Assembly (NCBI GenBank): GCA_018829455.1 | Contig: JAHJUB010000089.1 | Span: 1-7,399 of the forward strand | Direction of reading: 5' to 3' | DNA from: Candidatus Omnitrophota bacterium | GTDB taxonomy: Bacteria > Ratteibacteria > UBA8468 > MWAK01 | Length of the DNA: 7,399 nucleotides | Shown here: positions 1 to 6,162 of the stretch, in pieces | Layout: the number at the start of each line of letters is the position of its first letter | How positions within the stretch are numbered: position 1 is the stretch's first letter | Made by a program: the position numbers and the translations under genes | The notes under the pieces: model-generated | What the model was told of the DNA's origin: nothing | The model's database searches: none | Seen by the model: only the letters and a program-made list of their open reading frames with translations

Positions 1-87
1 ACCCAGGCGCATAATCGCGCCTTTACCGAACTCCTTTTCAATATCCTTAATTGCTTCTGCTAATCCGACTTTAGCCTTATTCTCCAT
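1..87 (-). CDS. recA: RecA recombinase, N-terminal 29 residues (cut by left edge)
   Basis: The minus-strand reading frame from the ATG at 87-85 gives 29 residues before the window ends. It contains IEKEFGKGAIMRLG, which closely matches the conserved start of bacterial RecA (IEKQFGKGSIMRLG in many species). RecA is the ATP-dependent strand-exchange protein of homologous recombination and the co-protease of the SOS response. The Walker motifs and core lie outside the window. The start is supported by a strong ribosome binding site, GGAGG at 98-94, six bases upstream of the ATG. The start overlaps the stop of a thpR remnant by 11 bases, an arrangement that fits the common thpR-recA gene order. 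No convincing promoter or LexA/SOS box was found between 88 and 255, so how recA is transcribed here is unclear. Confidence 0.92.
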   Translation of the reverse strand, partial: MENKAKVGLAEAIKDIEKEFGKGAIMRLG

Positions 88-255
88 CTAATGCCTCCAG
101 TGAAAAAGAATGGACTTTTCTGTAAACTGCGCCGGTTGGCAAAAGCAATGATTCCATAAGACAGAATTCATTTACCGGAAAAGAACCGAAATTCCTGGTT
201 TTCCAGGACTCTAATTCTTGAAGCTTTTTTTCACCCCCACCATATAGGAACGGTT
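77..255 (-). pseudogene. thpR: 3' remnant of RNA 2',3'-cyclic phosphodiesterase (ThpR/LigT family)
   Basis: An open minus-strand frame ends at the TAA at 79-77. Its last ~55 residues resemble the C-terminus of ThpR (2H phosphoesterase, formerly 2'-5' RNA ligase): GGGEKKLQEL, then GSFPV, then MESLLLPTGAVYRKV and a closing SFSLE. The family ends in a strand pattern of the type L-x-S-x-L-x-P-x-G-x-x-Y. ThpR proteins are about 180-190 residues and need two HxTx motifs for catalysis; neither is present. The frame runs without a stop into the hairpin repeat at 256 and beyond, but the residues coded there are repeat sequence. The position directly before recA, overlapping its start, matches the usual thpR-recA order and supports the call. 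I infer that the 5' two-thirds were lost at the repeat. The family match is from memory of the motif, not a search. Confidence 0.68.
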
Positions 256-311
256 GTAGTTGCCGAGCTTGCTCGGCTCTGTTAAAAGCGCCAACCAAGG
301 TTGGCAACTAC
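256..311. repeat. 56-bp double-hairpin element A (inverted partner of 6163-6218)
   Basis: The element starts GTAGTT and ends AACTAC. Between lie two perfect 7-bp hairpins: GCCGAGC/GCTCGGC at 262-277 with a TT loop, and GCCAACC/GGTTGGC at 290-305 with an AA loop. A 12-base linker (278-289) separates them. The reverse complement of this element matches the element at 6163-6218 at 52 of 56 positions, by my count. There is no T-run beside either hairpin, so it does not look like an intrinsic terminator. It resembles REP/MITE-type dispersed palindromic repeats. It separates the thpR remnant from the 3' end of ilvC. Confidence 0.9.
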
Positions 312-344
312 ACGACAACAGCGCCCGGCAAACCGGGCAACTAC
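312..344. repeat. Third hairpin unit of the repeat array after ilvC
   Basis: An 11-base linker (312-322) is followed by the hairpin GCCCGG/CCGGGC at 323-338 with a CAAA loop, then another AACTAC tail at 339-344. The layout of linker, hairpin beginning GCC, and AACTAC tail is the same as in the adjacent element A, but the stem sequence differs and pairs perfectly. It begins 7 bases beyond the ilvC stop codon, so it would lie in the 3' untranslated region of that mRNA. It could slow 3' exonucleases or attenuate readthrough, but that is inference. Confidence 0.85.
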
Positions 345-351
345 ATGTGTT

Positions 352-1344
352 TTATTTTTTCAGCCAGACCATCATTCCGCGGAGTTTCTTGCCGACAATC
401 TCCAACGGATGAATTTCATCTTGCTTTACCAAGGCGTGATAAACCGGTCGTCCCACCTTGTTCTCCAGAATCCATTCCCGGGCAAACTCACCGTTCTGAA
501 TTTCGGTCAGAATTTTGCGCATCTCGTCCTTCACCCGGCCGTCAATAATCCGCGGACCCCGCGTTAAATCACCGTATTCGGCAGTGTCGCTTACTCCTTT
601 GCGCATCCCGGTGATGCCCTTCTCGTTAATCAGGTCAACGATTAATTTCAACTCGTGACAGGTCTCGTAATAGGCGATTTCCGGCTGGTATCCCGCCTCA
701 ACCAGCGTTTCAAACCCGGCTTTAATCAACGCAGACACGCCGCCGCATAACACCGCCTGCTCGCCAAAAAGGTCAGTTTCCGTTTCTTCCTTAAAGGTGG
801 TCTCAATGATACCGGCCTTACTTCCACCGAGGGCCTTGATATATGCCAACGCAACCTTAAGCGCATTACCGGTGTATTCCTGTTCCACCGCCACCAGGCA
901 GGGCACACCCTTGCCCTGGACGAACATATCACGCACCAGTCCGCCGGGGCCCTTAGGCGCAACCATTATCACATCAATATCCTTGGGCGGCACAATCTGG
1001 TTAAACACGATGGAAAACCCGTGGGCAAAACCCAGTGTCTTACCAGCCTTAAGCACCGGCAGGATATCGGATTTATAAACATCAGGCTGTAAATTATCCT
1101 GAACCAGCATCATAATAATATCCGCTTCTGTGGCGGCTTCCCGGGCGGAAATCGGTTTAAAACCGTCTTCTACCGCCTTGGCGTAATTGGGTGTACCGGG
1201 CAATTCTGCAATTACAACCTCTACCTTGGAATCACGCAAATTGAGACTGTGGGCCCTGCCTTGAATCCCGTAACCCACGATCGCCACTTTTTTGCCTTTC
1301 AGGTCTTTCAAATCCGCATCTTCATCATAATAAATCTTAGCCAT
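352..1344 (-). CDS. ilvC: Ketol-acid reductoisomerase, class I (short form)
   Basis: IlvC (330 residues, normal for class I) catalyses the Mg-dependent alkyl migration and reduction of acetolactate or acetohydroxybutyrate, the second common step of valine and isoleucine synthesis, in the cytoplasm. The N-terminal Rossmann domain shows GYGIQGRAHSLNL (24-36). The catalytic His is in AHGF (His108), followed by KGPGG (131-135). The C-terminal knotted domain has metal ligands in TDLFGEQ (Asp191, Glu195) and YYETCHE. The start has a good site, GGAGGA at 1357-1352, 7 bases upstream. Oddity: the cofactor loop reads A-E-L-P-G-T-P-N (46-53), where typical NADPH enzymes have Arg and two Ser that hold the 2'-phosphate. 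Here these are Leu48, Thr51 and Asn53, with Glu47 at the end of the second strand, suggesting NADH preference. A repeat of ~60 bp separates it from ilvN; it is probably still part of the operon. Confidence 0.96.
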   Translation of the reverse strand: MAKIYYDEDADLKDLKGKKVAIVGYGIQGRAHSLNLRDSKVEVVIAELPGTPNYAKAVEDGFKPISAREAATEADIIMMLVQDNLQPDVYKSDILPVLKAGKTLGFAHGFSIVFNQIVPPKDIDVIMVAPKGPGGLVRDMFVQGKGVPCLVAVEQEYTGNALKVALAYIKALGGSKAGIIETTFKEETETDLFGEQAVLCGGVSALIKAGFETLVEAGYQPEIAYYETCHELKLIVDLINEKGITGMRKGVSDTAEYGDLTRGPRIIDGRVKDEMRKILTEIQNGEFAREWILENKVGRPVYHALVKQDEIHPLEIVGKKLRGMMVWLKK

Positions 1345-1370
1345 TTTTTGTTCCTCCGTTGTTGCATTCT

Positions 1371-1431
1371 GACAGGCGAGACTTGTCCGCCGTAGTCTTG
1401 GCGTAGGCGGACGCCTGTCCTACTGTCCTAC
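1371..1431. repeat. REP-like nested palindrome between ilvN and ilvC
   Basis: The outer arms GACAGGC (1371-1377) and GCCTGTC (1413-1419) pair, and the inner arms GTCCGCC (1385-1391) and GGCGGAC (1406-1412) pair perfectly. Seven bases bulge on one side, and a 14-base loop contains a further CGCC/GGCG match. Read on the minus strand, a short tandem motif AGTAGGAC(A) occurs twice just before the palindrome, and the first copy supplies the TAG stop of ilvN. Sequence and stem differ from the GTAGTT/AACTAC elements, so it is a separate repeat family. No T-run follows, so termination is not indicated. It fills most of the 83-bp ilvN-ilvC gap. Confidence 0.82.
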
Positions 1432-1904
1432 TCCCTACCGATTGCCACCTTGCCGGTACGAACGACCTCTTTTAAACCATATGGGCGCAGCGCGACCAAA
1501 AGCCCATCAATCTGGTGGCTTTCGCCCATCGCCTCCACCATCAGGTATTTTGACGTAACATCAATCACCATCCCCCGATAAAGTTCCACCAGTTTCAGGA
1601 TTTCGGAACGTTTTTGGGTATTGTTATCCACCTTAACCAGGAGTAGTTCCCGCTCCAGATATTTACCCTCGTTCAAGTCAACGGTCTTGATTACGCCGAT
1701 CAGTTTATTCAGCTGTTTTATTATCTGTTCAATAATGGGCTGGTCTCCGGAAACCGTAAGCACCAAACGGCTTACCGAAGGGTCCTCGGTCGTTGCCACA
1801 ACCAGGCTGTTGATATTGTAGCCGCGCGCCGAGAAGAGGCCGGCGATCCTGGCCAGCATGCCGAAACGGTCTTCAACCGTTAAACTGATAATATGTTCTT
1901 GCAT
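1428..1904 (-). CDS. ilvN: Acetolactate synthase small (regulatory) subunit
   Basis: IlvN (158 residues, normal length) binds the large subunit IlvB, raises its activity and normally confers valine feedback inhibition. Residues 3 to ~75 form the ACT domain: HIISLTVEDRFGML, then RIAGLFSARGYNINSL (19-34). The second half, with LLLVKV and ending in the VRTGKVAIGRE tail, is the typical C-terminal domain. By alignment to E. coli IlvH from memory, Gly15 and Asn30 correspond to valine-site residues Gly14 and Asn29. Asp12 replaces Asn11, a change that occurs in other species and is not proof of altered feedback. The ATG lies 4 bases after the ilvB stop with no clear ribosome binding site, so translation is probably coupled to ilvB. 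The TAG stop lies at the edge of a repeat. Confidence 0.95.
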   Translation of the reverse strand: MQEHIISLTVEDRFGMLARIAGLFSARGYNINSLVVATTEDPSVSRLVLTVSGDQPIIEQIIKQLNKLIGVIKTVDLNEGKYLERELLLVKVDNNTQKRSEILKLVELYRGMVIDVTSKYLMVEAMGESHQIDGLLVALRPYGLKEVVRTGKVAIGRE

Positions 1905-1908
1905 TGTT

Positions 1909-3582
1909 TTACGCTAAGCCACTGATCATTTCGTCCAAAGAAGCGCCGGCCGGAACCATCGGGAAGACGTTCTCCTCCTGCTCAATCCGGAAATCCATCA
2001 CGAAAGGAACCTCTGTTTCCTTTAAAGATTCTTTCAAGGCCGGTTCCACCTCTTCCGGGCGGGTTACCCGACGGCCCTTAGCGCCAAACGCCTCGGCAAT
2101 CCGGGCAAAATCAGGACAGGAACCAAGATGGGTCCCGGAATACCGCTTGCCGTAAAAAAGTTCCTGCCACTGCCGCACCATACCCAGATAACAATTATTA
2201 AGAATTGCCACCTTAATCGGAATGCGATTAATTACCGCAGTGGTCAGTTCCTGGATATTCATCTGGAAACTGCCGTCGCCGGAAATATCAAAAACGATGC
2301 GATCCGGACACCCGAACTTTGCTCCGATGGCGGCCGGAAAGCCAAAACCCATCGTTCCCAGACCGCCGGAAGAGATCAGGGAATTGGGATGGTTAAAACG
2401 GTAAAATTGGGCAACCCACATTTGATGCTGGCCCACATCCGTGGCAATCAGCGCTTTGCCTTCGGTAATCCGGTTAATTTCTTCAATAATAAACTGGGGC
2501 CTCAGTTTCCCGTCGTCTTTCTGATAGGTGAGGGGGTACTCTGTCTTCCAACTCGCTATCTTCTCCCGCCATTCGCGGCAATTTACCGGCGAAACCAAAG
2601 GTATTAATTCGTTTAAAACCTTCTTGACATCGCCTACAATCGGTACGTCGGCCGGAACTATTTTTCCGATGGAAGAAGGGTCAATGTCAATGTGGATGAA
2701 TTTAGTGTTTGCCTTAAATGCTTCCAGTTTTCCGGTTACCCGGTCGTCAAAACGAGCGCCGATGGCTATGACTAAATCCGATTCCAAAAAACTGTAATTG
2801 GCGTATTTTGGCCCGTGCATTCCCGGCATACCGGAAAAAAGCGGGTCATCGGCCGGAAAAGAACCCAGACCCATCAGGGTAAGGATTACCGGTATCCCGG
2901 TCTTGTGCGCAAATTCGGTCAGTTCCTGGCTGGCTTTGCTGAGAAGCACACCGCCCCCGGCGTAAATTATCGGCCGTTTCGCGGACAAAATAAGTTCCGC
3001 CGCCTTCTTAATCTGCCGCGCATGCCCTTCCGTTCTGGGCCGGTAAGTCTTTAGTTCCACTTTATGCGGATAGAAAAATTCCGTCTCCGCTCTTTGAATA
3101 TCGCTGGGAAAATCAATTAGAACCGGACCCGGCCGGCCGGAAGTGGCCACGTAAAACGCTTCCTTTATGATCTTAGATAATTCGCGCACATCCTTCACCA
3201 GGTAATTATTTTTGGTAACCGGTCTGGTAATGCCGGTGGTGTCAGCTTCCTGAAATGCGTCATTGCCGATGAGGTGGGTGGGAACCTGACCGGTAATCGC
3301 AACCATCGGAATGGAATCCATGTAAGCGGTGGCAAGTCCGGTAACCAGGTTGGTGGCGCCGGGTCCGCTGGTTGCCACACAGACCCCGACCTTACCGGTC
3401 GCCCGGGCATAACCATCAGCCATGTGGGCGGCCGCCTGTTCGTGTCTGGTGAGGATTAATTCGATCTCTTTCTGCTGATAGAGCGCATCAAAAAAATGCA
3501 TAATCTGCCCGCCGGGTATCCCGAAAAGGTATTTTACCCCTTCTTTTTTCAAGGCCTCAACCAGAATTTGGGAACCGTTCAT
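1909..3582 (-). CDS. ilvB: Acetolactate synthase large (catalytic) subunit
   Basis: IlvB (557 residues, normal length) is the ThDP-, FAD- and Mg-dependent enzyme that condenses two pyruvates to acetolactate, or pyruvate with 2-oxobutyrate. The ThDP-activating Glu is in RHEQ (Glu48), in the N-terminal pyrimidine-binding domain that begins with LFGIPGG. ATSGPGATN (70-78) and the VPTHLIGNDAFQEAD segment (from 100) are typical of acetolactate synthases. The central FAD-type domain follows. The C-terminal ThDP motif is GDGSFQMN (from 435), with NN at 462-463. VRQWQE carries the Trp (472) known as a herbicide-contact position in homologues. The ATG at 3582 overlaps the stop of the upstream dehydratase gene as ATGA, and there is no upstream Shine-Dalgarno, so translation is probably coupled. 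ilvN follows after 4 bases. Confidence 0.97.
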   Translation of the reverse strand: MNGSQILVEALKKEGVKYLFGIPGGQIMHFFDALYQQKEIELILTRHEQAAAHMADGYARATGKVGVCVATSGPGATNLVTGLATAYMDSIPMVAITGQVPTHLIGNDAFQEADTTGITRPVTKNNYLVKDVRELSKIIKEAFYVATSGRPGPVLIDFPSDIQRAETEFFYPHKVELKTYRPRTEGHARQIKKAAELILSAKRPIIYAGGGVLLSKASQELTEFAHKTGIPVILTLMGLGSFPADDPLFSGMPGMHGPKYANYSFLESDLVIAIGARFDDRVTGKLEAFKANTKFIHIDIDPSSIGKIVPADVPIVGDVKKVLNELIPLVSPVNCREWREKIASWKTEYPLTYQKDDGKLRPQFIIEEINRITEGKALIATDVGQHQMWVAQFYRFNHPNSLISSGGLGTMGFGFPAAIGAKFGCPDRIVFDISGDGSFQMNIQELTTAVINRIPIKVAILNNCYLGMVRQWQELFYGKRYSGTHLGSCPDFARIAEAFGAKGRRVTRPEEVEPALKESLKETEVPFVMDFRIEQEENVFPMVPAGASLDEMISGLA

Positions 3583-4832
3583 ATTGTTCGTGGATCAGTT
3601 ATTTCGCCGGCCACTGCGCTGGCGGCAACCGTAGCCGGTGAAGCTAAGTAAATTTCCGCTTTCGGATTACCCATCCGTCCCAGGAAATTACGGTTAGCGG
3701 TGGAAATAACAACCTCTCCGTCGGCCGGAACACCGTTGTGGGTTCCCACGCAGGGTCCGCAGCCGGGTGTGACCAGTATGGCGCCTGCAGCCACCAAACG
3801 CGGGATTATGCCCTCCGCTATCGCCTCAAGCAGAATCCGCCGGCTACCCGGCGCAACAATCAATCGGCAGGCCGGATTAACCTTCCGGTTTCCGATGACC
3901 CGGTCGGCGAGCCGCAAATCCTCCAACCGGCCGTTGGTGCACGTACCGATAAAAGCCTGGTTGATTTTTAGGCCCGCCTTCTCCCCAACCGGGCATACGT
4001 TGTCAACCTTATGCGGAACCGCAATCTGGGGAGGCAGTTCCGAAAGATCAAGGGAAATCCCGGTAAACCCTGCGTCCGGGTCAGAGGAGACCGGCCGGCA
4101 TTCATCCCGGGAAACACCGTGAGCGCCTAACCACTGAAAGGTCTTTTCATCGGCCTCAAAAATGCACGTTTTGACGCCGGCCTCCATCGCCAGGTTGGCA
4201 ATCGTAAAACGACCGTCCAGGGAAAGTTCCTCCACAACCGGACCGGTTGGCTCCAAACTTTTATAGTTGCCTCCGCCGGCCGTAAGATTTTTAATTAAAA
4301 AAAGCGCCACATCCTTGGCGTAAGTTCCTTCCGGCAGTTTGCCGGAAAGTTGAATGCGAATCGTCTCCGGCGCCTTGAACCATAACTTGCCGCTGATAAT
4401 GGTTGCGGCCAGGTCGGTGGAACCAATGCCGGTGGCAAAAGCGTTAAGGGCGCCGCTGGTCGGCGTATGGCTGTCGGCGCCGACAATCAAACCGCCGCAT
4501 TTCACAAATCCTTCTTCCGAAATTAGAATATGGCAAACGCCGCTTCCAGCCTCGTAAAACCGGATGCCTTTTTCCGCGGCAAAACGCCGCATCATCTGAT
4601 GCAGGTTGGAAACACCCAGGTTCGGACTGGGCGCGCTGTGGTCTATAAAAAAAGCGGTCCGGTCCGGATTTAACACCCCTTTACCGGACATCTTTTGAAA
4701 CGCTTCAATCGCCAGCGGCGCGGTGCCATCCTGCGCAAAAGCAAAATCCACTTCCGCCAGGCAGATTTCTCCGGCAAAAACTTTCCGACTGCTTTTGGCG
4801 CTTAATATTTTTTCCGCAATCGTTTGTCCCAT
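3579..4832 (-). CDS. Aconitase-family hydratase large subunit (LeuC/HacA-like)
   Basis: The 417-residue protein belongs to the two-subunit isopropylmalate isomerase/homoaconitase group, whose large subunits are about 420 residues. It shows QDGTAP (34-39), FIDHSAPSPN, GADSHTPTSGALNAFATG (DSHT at 120-123) and the three cysteines of the [4Fe-4S] cluster: GTCTNGRLEDLR (Cys298) and PGCGPCVGTHNG (Cys358, Cys361). Such enzymes move a hydroxyl group by dehydration and rehydration: 2- to 3-isopropylmalate, homocitrate to homoisocitrate, or citrate to isocitrate. Substrate choice sits largely in the small subunit (LeuD type), which is not in this window. The EAGSGVCH segment (94-101) resembles homoaconitase and archaeal-type members as well as LeuC, so I give no symbol. 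It begins 2 bases after the synthase stop and overlaps ilvB by ATGA, so it is surely co-transcribed. It probably acts on the product of that synthase. Confidence 0.9.
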   Translation of the reverse strand: MGQTIAEKILSAKSSRKVFAGEICLAEVDFAFAQDGTAPLAIEAFQKMSGKGVLNPDRTAFFIDHSAPSPNLGVSNLHQMMRRFAAEKGIRFYEAGSGVCHILISEEGFVKCGGLIVGADSHTPTSGALNAFATGIGSTDLAATIISGKLWFKAPETIRIQLSGKLPEGTYAKDVALFLIKNLTAGGGNYKSLEPTGPVVEELSLDGRFTIANLAMEAGVKTCIFEADEKTFQWLGAHGVSRDECRPVSSDPDAGFTGISLDLSELPPQIAVPHKVDNVCPVGEKAGLKINQAFIGTCTNGRLEDLRLADRVIGNRKVNPACRLIVAPGSRRILLEAIAEGIIPRLVAAGAILVTPGCGPCVGTHNGVPADGEVVISTANRNFLGRMGNPKAEIYLASPATVAASAVAGEITDPRTI

Positions 4833-4834
4833 AA

Positions 4835-6064
4835 TTACGGAGACATTGTCATCAGCAGAGTTGCCTCTTCCGGGTGGTCGGCGATAAATTTGAGTTCGTC
4901 TTCCACCAGGGGTTTCTGGGTGTGGACGTTGGCGTAGCGGACCAAATCCAGAATACGTCTGGCTTCTTCCTCATCCTTAAACTCAATCTCCATCTTCCCG
5001 TAAACATTGCGGAAGCCCTTGATTCCGCTGTATTCACCAACGGTAATCATCCGGCCGGTCTCAATTACTTCCGGCTCGCCCCGACCCAGTTCTTCGTAAT
5101 GGTATAGTTCGTAGTTACGGTAGTCTTTGAGCGCGCCGTCAACGTGGATGCCGGACTCGTGGGCAAAAGCATTAGCGCCGACTCCGACCTGGTTAATCGG
5201 GATGGGAATTCCAAAAGCATAGGAAGCATATTTTGTCAGTTTCCAGGCCATCTTTAAATCAACGGATTCGTCCAATTGGTACTTGTCAGCATAACCGGTG
5301 GCTTTTTTGAGAGCCAGAATTACCGAGACTAAATCAGCATTTCCGCAGCGTTCTCCCATTCCGTTAACGGTCGTATTGATATAGGCATCAACGCCGGCAT
5401 CCACCGCGGCTTTTGCGCCGGCAATACTGGTGGCCACCGCCATGCCCAGGTCGTTGTGACAATGAAGTTCAATGGGAATCTTCGCCTTTTCGGCAACATA
5501 CGCAATCCGGTCATAAATACTAAAAGGGCTGTCATAACCCAGCGTGTCGCAGTAACGAAAGCGAGCCGCGCCATTTTCCCGGGCCGCATTGGCAAAATCA
5601 ACCAGGTAGTCAAGGTCTGTCCGGGAAGCATCCTCGGCGTTTACGCCGACCGTTTTTACGCCTCCGGATTTAGCGGTTTTTAAGGCATCCACCATCGTTT
5701 TGATAACATCCTGGCGCGTAACCTTACCCATAAATTTTCCCTGAATCATCTGGTCGGACGTGGAGATGGAAATGTTGATGTTTTCAATCGGAACGTTCTC
5801 CAGGGTATCTTCCACATCCTTTTTAACGGCACGCATCCAGCCGGAAATAACCATGGGCGATAAAACTCCCTTCTTAACCAGGGAAAGGTTTGCTTTCAGG
5901 TAATTGATTTCGTGCCGGGTAACCGGAAAACCGATCTCGCTCTGAAAAACACCCATCTTATTCAGGAAGATGTTAATGAGCGTTTTCTGAAGTTTCGCAA
6001 GAGCCAGACGCGAAGTCTGGACCCCGTCCCGGTTGGTTACATCAATAATATAAATTTTAGCCAT
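4835..6064 (-). CDS. Homocitrate synthase / Re-citrate synthase-like DRE-TIM metallolyase
   Basis: The 409-residue enzyme belongs to the LeuA/HCS/NifV/Re-citrate synthase family, which condenses acetyl-CoA with a 2-oxo acid. The first motif reads IIDVTNRDGVQTSR (6-19) instead of the usual D-x-T-L-R-D-G-E-Q, keeping Arg12-Asp13. The metal site HCHND is at 201-205, with NGMGERCGNADL (234-245) and AHESGIHVDG (301-310). There is no C-terminal leucine-binding regulatory domain, unlike full LeuA (~500 residues). The DVTNRDGVQTSR form is, from memory, shared with proteins annotated as homocitrate synthase and with Re-type citrate synthases first shown in Clostridium kluyveri. Oxaloacetate, 2-oxoglutarate or 2-oxoisovalerate could be the acceptor; I lean towards Re-citrate synthase. 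The start is set by GGAG at 6074-6071, 6 bases upstream. It is the first gene of the block and feeds naturally into the aconitase-family gene 2 bases downstream. Confidence 0.88.
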   Translation of the reverse strand: MAKIYIIDVTNRDGVQTSRLALAKLQKTLINIFLNKMGVFQSEIGFPVTRHEINYLKANLSLVKKGVLSPMVISGWMRAVKKDVEDTLENVPIENINISISTSDQMIQGKFMGKVTRQDVIKTMVDALKTAKSGGVKTVGVNAEDASRTDLDYLVDFANAARENGAARFRYCDTLGYDSPFSIYDRIAYVAEKAKIPIELHCHNDLGMAVATSIAGAKAAVDAGVDAYINTTVNGMGERCGNADLVSVILALKKATGYADKYQLDESVDLKMAWKLTKYASYAFGIPIPINQVGVGANAFAHESGIHVDGALKDYRNYELYHYEELGRGEPEVIETGRMITVGEYSGIKGFRNVYGKMEIEFKDEEEARRILDLVRYANVHTQKPLVEDELKFIADHPEEATLLMTMSP

Positions 6065-6105
6065 CTCTATCTCCGCTTGCTCTACCGCTATTTGTATTTG
6101 TAGTC

Positions 6106-6161
6106 GCCAACCCGGCCAGTAATTAACTCACTTCTATTCTTCGGCGTATGGCCGGGACGGC
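6106..6161. repeat. Imperfect long inverted repeat upstream of the synthase gene
   Basis: Arms of 13 bases, GCCAACCCGGCCA at 6106-6118 and TGGCCGGGACGGC at 6149-6161, pair at 11 of 13 positions around a 30-base spacer. The eight-base core CCCGGCCA/TGGCCGGG is perfect. The left arm is preceded by GTAGTC at 6102-6105 and neighbouring bases, close to the GTAGTT start of the 56-bp element that begins at 6163, so this may be a decayed member of the same family. Together with that element it fills the 150-bp gap between rplM and the synthase gene. No confident promoter was found inside. Confidence 0.65.
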
Positions 6162-6162
6162 T

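Noticed and set aside
183..207. SOS box or operator for recA, including the CCTGG/CCAGG inverted repeat at 194-207
   Set aside because: It matches neither the GAAC-N4-GTTC nor the CTG-N10-CAG pattern, and the inverted repeat lies in the coding part of the thpR remnant.
247..263. Target-site duplication flanking the repeat-bounded block
   Set aside because: The bases outside 256 and 6218 share at most GTT, too short to count.
77..307. Complete 76-residue minus-strand gene starting with TTG inside the hairpin repeat
   Set aside because: The first ~17 residues are coded by repeat sequence and no ribosome binding site is visible; only the C-terminal part resembles a known family, so it is better read as a thpR remnant.
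323..338. Intrinsic terminator of ilvC
   Set aside because: The hairpin is strong and well placed, but no T-run follows on the minus strand.
256..344. CRISPR array
   Set aside because: The units are self-complementary hairpins with unequal stems and 11-12 base linkers; there are no constant direct repeats with 30-40 base spacers.
2128..2607. 159-residue plus-strand open frame inside ilvB
   Set aside because: It is antisense to a well-supported gene and shows no family motif; a shadow of the ilvB codon pattern.
6065..6162. Separate promoter or T-box/attenuator leader before the synthase gene
   Set aside because: No -35/-10 pair with good spacing, no T-box motif and no leader peptide was found; the space is mostly repeat sequence.
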